A DNA stretch of 9,594 nt from Pseudomonadota bacterium. GTDB taxonomy: Bacteria; Desulfobacterota; Desulfobulbia; Desulfobulbales; DAOVYS01. Positions within the stretch are counted from its first letter, which is position 1; the number at the start of each line of letters is the position of its first letter. The stretch is from contig DAOVYS010000087.1 in the NCBI GenBank assembly GCA_030635485.1, positions 1 through 9,594 on the forward strand, given 5' to 3'. The position numbers and the translations under genes were made by a program. This document shows positions 5,465-9,594 of this stretch, piece after piece. The notes beneath the pieces were generated by a model. The model did no database searches. It was not told where the DNA came from and saw only the letters and a program-made list of their open reading frames with translations.

Positions 5465-8146
5465 TTGAAACGCACAAAAAAAAACATAGCCCGCTACGGC
5501 ATCAGAACTTTTTTGGGCATTATTCTGCTTCTGACAGCTGACTACTCCGGACTCTTTGAAGGAATAAACAATGACTTTTACGATCTTGCCTTCAGATTCA
5601 GAGGAACAAGGGAGACATCGAGACAAATAAGTATCATAGCCATTGATGAAAAAACATTGGCAAAAATTGGCAGATGGCCGATTGACCGAATTTATTACTC
5701 TAAACTACTTGCCAAACTTGCAAAAGCCCAGGCAGTCGGATTTGACATAATATTTTCCGAGCCCTCGGAGCATGATGCTGAATTTGCCGTCGCGATCCAG
5801 CAGCACGGCAAGGTCGTCCTTCCCGTTTATGTTGACAGCCGGCTGAATCTTTCCTTTCCCGTCAAAAAAATTTCTTCGGCAAAAACAGGCCACATCCACT
5901 TAGAGCAAGGCATTGACGGCGTTACCCGTGAAATTTTTCACACGATTATTTGCAAGGATCTGTCATTATCTTCTTTTGCCGCTTCTCTGTTTAACATACT
6001 TCCAGAGAAGACGTTGCACCATATTGGTCCGGAAAATGGTGACAAGGAGAATTGGCCCCTAAATCATCTTATACAAACGGACAAAATGGCGATAAATTAT
6101 TACGGTCCTGCCGGTTGCTTTGAACAAACTTCCTTTGTGGACGTCATCGCGGGGATAGTACCGGAATCATTTTTTAATGAAAAAATTGTCCTGGTAGGCA
6201 TTACCGCCGTCGGCATTGAAAATAGAGTATTAACACCATTCATGCAGCACAGAAACAGAATGGCCGGCGTTGAAGTACATGCCCAGATCCTGAACAACCT
6301 CTTAAACAAAGACAAGATACGCCATCTCGGCAAAGTAATGGAATGGTTTATACTATTTGCCGTAACCATTCTATTTTCCTTTCTGTTTATTATAAGCCGG
6401 AAAACATGGACTACATTTCTGTGGCTTTTAACTGTATGTCTTATACCGACCTCAGCCTTTATTCTCTTTGCATACCTCAACATATGGCTGCCTCCTGCCA
6501 ACCTTCTTTTTGCCGGGGCTCTTGCCTTTACCATGAGTTATATCTTCCATCTTGAGGAACTGCGGGATAGGCTGAGACAGGCTAAAGATGACTGGCAGGA
6601 CTCTTTTGATACAATCGATGATGCGATAACCATTCATAACAGCAACTGTGAAATCGTTCGAGCGAACAGGGCTGCTGAAAAAACATTCGGCCCCTCAATC
6701 TTAGAAATGTTGCGTAACCGATGCGCCAGCCTCTGTCAAAGAGGGAAGAATTTGGTGCAAACCGATTCAGCTGGACAATTTAAAAGAAGGCAGACCGCTC
6801 AAGAAGAAATATTTGATCAGAATACGGGAAAACATCTTGCAATAAAAGCGCTTCCCCGATTTGACACGGACAACCACTTTGCAGGCCTTGTCCATATTGT
6901 CAGAAATGTCTCTGAAAGAAAAAAAAATGAAAAAGAGCAGCAGAATTTATATTCCCAACTCCTGCAAGCACAGAAAATGGAAGCTATCGGCACACTGGCC
7001 GGCGGCATTGCCCATGATTTCAACAACATTCTAAGCGGCATCTTAGGCTACACCGACTTGTCCCTTTTACGTATTGCAAAGGGAACAAAGGAACATGAGT
7101 ATCTGCGAGAGGTGATTACAGCTGTACATCGCGCAAAAGATTTAGTGGCCCAAATCTCGGCCTTCAGCCGGCAACACGACACGGAACGAATCCCGATAAA
7201 AATTAACTCCATTATCAAAGAAGCCTTAAAGCTGCTTCGCGCATCCTTACCCACCACCATTGAAATTCGGCAAAATATAGCTTCCGAGACCGGCAAGATC
7301 TTTGCAGACCCCACCCAGATTCATCAAATACTCCTTAATCTTTGCACCAATGCCTCTCATGCCATGGCTGCGCAGGGAGGCATCCTTGAAGTAACCCTCA
7401 ATGAGGTGGATCTCGACTCTGATGAACTTGCCGAGCTTCCCAGTCTGAATCCAGGACCGCATGTGAAACTTCGAATAAGCGATACGGGTCGCGGTATGGA
7501 ACCATATGTTTTGCAAAGAATTTTTGAACCATTTTTCACAACAAAAGAGCAAGGTCAGGGGACCGGTATGGGGCTTGCTCTTGTGCACGGTATAGTTATG
7601 AACCATGGCGGAGCTATTACTGTCAGGAGTGAGCCGGACAAGGGGAGTACATTTGAACTCTTCTTCCCAAAAATTGCTTCGGGTCCGGCAACCAGGGAAG
7701 AAGAAATTGTTATATCCCCTCCTGGAGGAGAGGAACGAATCCTGTTTATTGATGACGAGGAAGCGTTGGTTCATATGGGAAAACGCATACTGAATTATCT
7801 GGGCTATGATGTGACGGCCACTACCAACTGCCATGAGGCCTTGGAGCTTTTTCGGCAACAACAGCATGCATTTGACCTGGTCATCACAGACCAGACCATG
7901 CCCCATATGACTGGAATCAAATTAGCAGAGGAGCTTCTACGTCTGCGCCCCGATATCCCGGTCATACTCTGCACGGGCTTCAGTCAAACGGTCTCAACTG
8001 AGAAGATCAAAAAGGCGGGAATCAGAGAACTTGCCTTAAAGCCTCTGACTATCAATGATATTGCACAAACAATCAGAAGAGTGCTGGGCCGGAACAATGG
8101 TGATGATTATAGCAAGCTCGACTTTCCAGGTCGGCATAAATATTAA
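5465..8146 (+). CDS. CHASE2-PAS hybrid sensor histidine kinase with C-terminal receiver
   Basis: This 893-residue inner-membrane sensor has an N-terminal membrane helix (about 12-30), then a periplasmic CHASE2 domain (about 32-285; ISIIAIDEKTLAKIGRWP, VGFDIIFSEP, KIVLVGITAVGIENRVLTP). Three further helices follow (about 292-312, 318-340, 344-362), the typical CHASE2 topology. In the cytoplasm come a PAS domain (about 378-490), HisKA with phospho-acceptor H517 in GGIAHDFNNIL, and HATPase_c with N625/N629, G1 box DTGRGM (673-678), FEPFFTTK and G2 box GQGTGMGL (697-704). A receiver (about 759-875) has acidic pair D763/D764, phospho-acceptor D809 and K859. All catalytic residues are present. The start is TTG 5465, chosen because the sequence from here has a positively charged N-terminus directly before the first helix; no strong ribosome site is visible (AAGG at 5449-5452). 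There is no separate output regulator in view, so phosphotransfer probably continues to a protein elsewhere. The exported FecR protein upstream is a plausible partner. Confidence 0.93.
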   Translation: MKRTKKNIARYGIRTFLGIILLLTADYSGLFEGINNDFYDLAFRFRGTRETSRQISIIAIDEKTLAKIGRWPIDRIYYSKLLAKLAKAQAVGFDIIFSEPSEHDAEFAVAIQQHGKVVLPVYVDSRLNLSFPVKKISSAKTGHIHLEQGIDGVTREIFHTIICKDLSLSSFAASLFNILPEKTLHHIGPENGDKENWPLNHLIQTDKMAINYYGPAGCFEQTSFVDVIAGIVPESFFNEKIVLVGITAVGIENRVLTPFMQHRNRMAGVEVHAQILNNLLNKDKIRHLGKVMEWFILFAVTILFSFLFIISRKTWTTFLWLLTVCLIPTSAFILFAYLNIWLPPANLLFAGALAFTMSYIFHLEELRDRLRQAKDDWQDSFDTIDDAITIHNSNCEIVRANRAAEKTFGPSILEMLRNRCASLCQRGKNLVQTDSAGQFKRRQTAQEEIFDQNTGKHLAIKALPRFDTDNHFAGLVHIVRNVSERKKNEKEQQNLYSQLLQAQKMEAIGTLAGGIAHDFNNILSGILGYTDLSLLRIAKGTKEHEYLREVITAVHRAKDLVAQISAFSRQHDTERIPIKINSIIKEALKLLRASLPTTIEIRQNIASETGKIFADPTQIHQILLNLCTNASHAMAAQGGILEVTLNEVDLDSDELAELPSLNPGPHVKLRISDTGRGMEPYVLQRIFEPFFTTKEQGQGTGMGLALVHGIVMNHGGAITVRSEPDKGSTFELFFPKIASGPATREEEIVISPPGGEERILFIDDEEALVHMGKRILNYLGYDVTATTNCHEALELFRQQQHAFDLVITDQTMPHMTGIKLAEELLRLRPDIPVILCTGFSQTVSTEKIKKAGIRELALKPLTINDIAQTIRRVLGRNNGDDYSKLDFPGRHKY

Positions 8147-8162
8147 GGAACGGACACTCCAT

Positions 8163-9143
8163 ATGAACAGTATGACTAACACAAAAATATACATTGCCGG
8201 ACACAGGGGAATGGTTGGCTCGGCACTGGTCCGTGGCCTCCAAAAAGCCGGCTGCGAAAATCTTACACTTCGTACGAGACAGGAAATGGACTTACTGGAC
8301 CGTTCCCAGGTTATGAATTTTTTTTCAAAGGAAAAACCTAAACTGGTCTTTCTTGCGGCCGCAAAGGTAGGGGGAATTCTTGCCAACAACACATTTCCGG
8401 CTGAATTCATTCGCGAAAACCTGGTGATCCAGGAAAACATCATCCATTCCGCCTATCTTTCCGGTGTAAAGAGACTTTTATTTCTCGGAAGTTCCTGTAT
8501 CTATCCACGGGAATGCCCCCAGCCGATCCGCGAAGAATATCTGCTTACAGGTCCGCTGGAACCAACCAACGAGCCATATGCCGTGGCAAAAATTGCCGGG
8601 ATCATTACCTGTCATTCGTATAACCGCCAGTACAACACATCGTTTCTGTCCGTTATGCCGACCAATCTATACGGCCCAAACGACAATTTTGACCTTAAGA
8701 CCTCCCACGTCCTGCCCGCACTTATAAGGAAATTTCATGACGCTGCTCAATCCGGTGCAAAATCAGTGACGGTCTGGGGAACCGGAAAACCCAAAAGAGA
8801 ATTTCTTCACGTGGACGACCTGGTAAACGGACTGCTCTTTCTCGCTCAACTCCCTGATGAGACCTTTAATCGATTTGCCTGTGATCCTGAAAAAAAAGTT
8901 ATTAACATCGGCTCGGGCACTGACAACACGATCCGTGAACTGGCAGAGATTATCAAAGAAATTACGGAATTTCGCGGCAGCATACTCTTTGACGTTTCAA
9001 AACCCGACGGCACTCCCAGAAAGCTCCTTGACATCACAAGACTCACCGAATTGGGCTGGCGCCCGAAGTACGATCTTAAATCCGGCATCCGCCAGGTCTA
9101 CCAATGGTTCCTTAAAAAGCAGATTACGGTCGGGCCATGCTAA
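8163..9143 (+). CDS. fcl: GDP-L-fucose synthase (GDP-4-keto-6-deoxymannose epimerase/reductase)
   Basis: This 326-residue short-chain dehydrogenase-type enzyme converts GDP-4-keto-6-deoxy-D-mannose to GDP-L-fucose with NADPH, feeding fucose into surface polysaccharides. The nucleotide-binding motif is GHRGMVGSA (13-21). The catalytic set matches the E. coli enzyme with a constant offset of three: S110 and C112 in GSSCIYP, Y139 and K143 in the YxxxK motif, and H182 in TSHVLPAL. The signature EPTNEPYAVAK is also present. I placed the start at ATG 8163, 16 nt after the kinase stop, with AAGGA (8145-8149) upstream. ATG 8172 is an alternative, and the longer open frame from 8055 overlaps the kinase and lacks support. 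The partner GDP-mannose 4,6-dehydratase (gmd), often adjacent, is not in the window. The close spacing to the kinase suggests shared transcription. Confidence 0.95.
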   Translation: MNSMTNTKIYIAGHRGMVGSALVRGLQKAGCENLTLRTRQEMDLLDRSQVMNFFSKEKPKLVFLAAAKVGGILANNTFPAEFIRENLVIQENIIHSAYLSGVKRLLFLGSSCIYPRECPQPIREEYLLTGPLEPTNEPYAVAKIAGIITCHSYNRQYNTSFLSVMPTNLYGPNDNFDLKTSHVLPALIRKFHDAAQSGAKSVTVWGTGKPKREFLHVDDLVNGLLFLAQLPDETFNRFACDPEKKVINIGSGTDNTIRELAEIIKEITEFRGSILFDVSKPDGTPRKLLDITRLTELGWRPKYDLKSGIRQVYQWFLKKQITVGPC

Positions 9144-9197
9144 CTAATTGATATAATTGTAGAATGCCGAATTTCATGTCCTGTAACTAGTTGATAT
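9141..9197. repeat. Imperfect 14-bp direct repeat pair, 43-bp spacing
   Basis: TAACTAATTGATAT (9141-9154) and TAACTAGTTGATAT (9184-9197) differ at one position and start 43 bp apart, close to four helical turns. The first copy begins at the stop codon of fcl. It contains part of a perfect TATAAT (9152-9157), but no convincing -35 element accompanies it. The pair could be a protein-binding site or remnants of an inserted element; function is unknown. Confidence 0.5.
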
Positions 9198-9212
9198 TAC
9201 TAGGCTGTATAA

Positions 9213-9234
9213 CCAATTTTGGGGCCAAAATGGG
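9213..9234. terminator. Weak hairpin after fcl, doubtful terminator
   Basis: ATTTTGG (9216-9222) and CCAAAAT (9225-9231) are inverted, with outer CC (9213-9214) and GG (9232-9233) able to pair around one bulged A. The 2-nt gap forces the innermost pair open. No T-run follows. It is the only small hairpin just downstream of the fcl stop, so it may contribute to termination, but it is not a standard intrinsic terminator. Confidence 0.2.
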
Positions 9235-9258
9235 CAATATTCAAATCAATCAGCAGAA

Positions 9259-9350
9259 TAACCGAACCAAACGCTTGAGTGGATGCGGAGAACTTCAACG
9301 GACGCTGACGCGGCAAGGTTATTAGCGCTCCACTCAGCTCGCCGTTAGTG
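9259..9350. repeat. Structured imperfect inverted repeat, integron attC-like
   Basis: TGAGTGGA (9276-9283) pairs exactly with TCCACTCA (9329-9336). Outside this, TAAC (9259-9262) or AAC (9270-9272) can pair with GTT(A) at 9344-9347, leaving unpaired bases on one side as in attC sites. Inside lie AACTT (9291-9295) and AAGGTT (9315-9320), which pair with one bulge, plus a GC-rich centre. The overall size of about 90 bp, the outer AAC/GTT, and a gene start about 30 bp later resemble a gene-cassette attC. Against this, the right core reads GTTAGTG and does not satisfy GTTRRRY, and no integrase or second site is seen. Confidence 0.35.
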
Positions 9351-9378
9351 TTTAAACAAATGATTGAGGAAGAAATAG

Positions 9379-9594
9379 ATGGCTGAGAGAGTGTGTCCTG
9401 TATGGGTTGGTTATCTTCTTGCTAGTCCTGTAAGAAAATTATTTCAAAATCCCAAAAAGATACTCGCCCCATATGTGGAGGACGGGATGAAAGTTTTAGA
9501 TATTGGCTGTGCAATGGGTTTCTTCAGTTTACCACTTGCACAGATGATCGGTTCAAACGGGAAAGTCATATGTGTGGATGTGCAAGAAAAAATG
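9379..9594 (+). CDS. Class I SAM-dependent methyltransferase, N-terminal part (truncated by window)
   Basis: The frame from ATG 9379 stays open to the window end, giving 72 residues. It contains the SAM-binding motif I VLDIGCAMGFFSLPLA followed by GKVICVDVQEKM, where the aspartate after the second strand would contact the ribose of the cofactor. This is the UbiE/Methyltransf_11-type Rossmann start. A GAGGA (9366-9370) lies 8 nt before the start codon, a good ribosome site. The gene looks more AT-rich than the genes to its left and follows an attC-like repeat, so it may have arrived separately. The substrate cannot be told from this fragment. Confidence 0.85.
   Translation, partial: MAERVCPVWVGYLLASPVRKLFQNPKKILAPYVEDGMKVLDIGCAMGFFSLPLAQMIGSNGKVICVDVQEKM

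Noticed and set aside
6100..6534. Antisense open frame of 144 codons opposite the CHASE2 and membrane region
   Set aside because: The plus-strand frame has clear CHASE2 and membrane helices; the antisense product shows no family features.
7247..7906. Antisense open frame of 219 codons within the kinase gene
   Set aside because: It lies wholly opposite the conserved HATPase and receiver coding sequence, has no recognisable domain, and is explained by codon bias of the real gene.
8148..8159. ACGGACACT near the fcl start as a second copy of the 1130-1168 repeat
   Set aside because: Only about eight bases match, with no inverted partner, which is expected by chance.
8055..8162. Extended N-terminus of GDP-fucose synthase
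   Set aside because: The extra 36 residues overlap the kinase 3' end in another frame and precede the usual family N-terminus; ATG 8163 has a ribosome site and matches expected length.
9144..9378. Small gene or tRNA in the spacer before the methyltransferase
   Set aside because: No open frame with a ribosome site and no cloverleaf or CCA-type end could be found; repeats explain the visible structure.

Overview
The window reads like chromosomal DNA from a Gram-negative, mid-GC bacterium. A Desulfobacterota (former Deltaproteobacteria) relative is the best guess. The grounds are the pairing of a LysM-FecR-Fn3-like exported protein with a CHASE2 hybrid histidine kinase, a fused ATP-sulfurylase/APS-kinase, and a thioredoxin-reductase-like flavoprotein with a weakened NADPH site. 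This placement is from memory of those gene families, not from any search.

Layout. Positions 1-54 may be the C-terminal tail of a rightward gene. Its stop abuts the stop of a leftward thioredoxin-reductase-like gene (55-975). A divergent spacer (976-1196) holds a perfect 18-bp inverted repeat with a 3-nt loop. From 1197 to 9143 five genes run rightward with short gaps: a RimK-like ATP-grasp ligase (1197-1985), a SAT/APS-kinase fusion (2032-3750), an exported LysM-FecR protein with Fn3-like repeats (3768-5414), a CHASE2-PAS-HisKA-HATPase-receiver hybrid kinase (5465-8146) and GDP-L-fucose synthase (8163-9143). A 235-bp spacer follows. It carries a 14-bp imperfect direct repeat and a larger structured repeat resembling an integron attC site. 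A class I SAM-dependent methyltransferase then starts at 9379 and runs off the window.

How the genes may work together (inference). GDP-fucose synthase and a possible PAPS-forming enzyme point to surface polysaccharide or glycoconjugate synthesis and sulfation. The FecR/CHASE2 pair looks like an envelope sensing module embedded in the same transcription unit. The ATP-grasp ligase sits 46 bp upstream of the SAT/APS-kinase and may join an amino acid or other carboxylate to an acceptor, but its substrate cannot be read from sequence.

The most unusual feature is the SAT domain of the fusion. Three sulfate/ATP-site motifs that are normally near-invariant are all changed, while the surrounding fold signature and the APS-kinase P-loop are intact. 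The domain is therefore probably either catalytically dead or acting on something other than sulfate. No tRNA, rRNA, CRISPR array, transposase or complete insertion sequence was seen.
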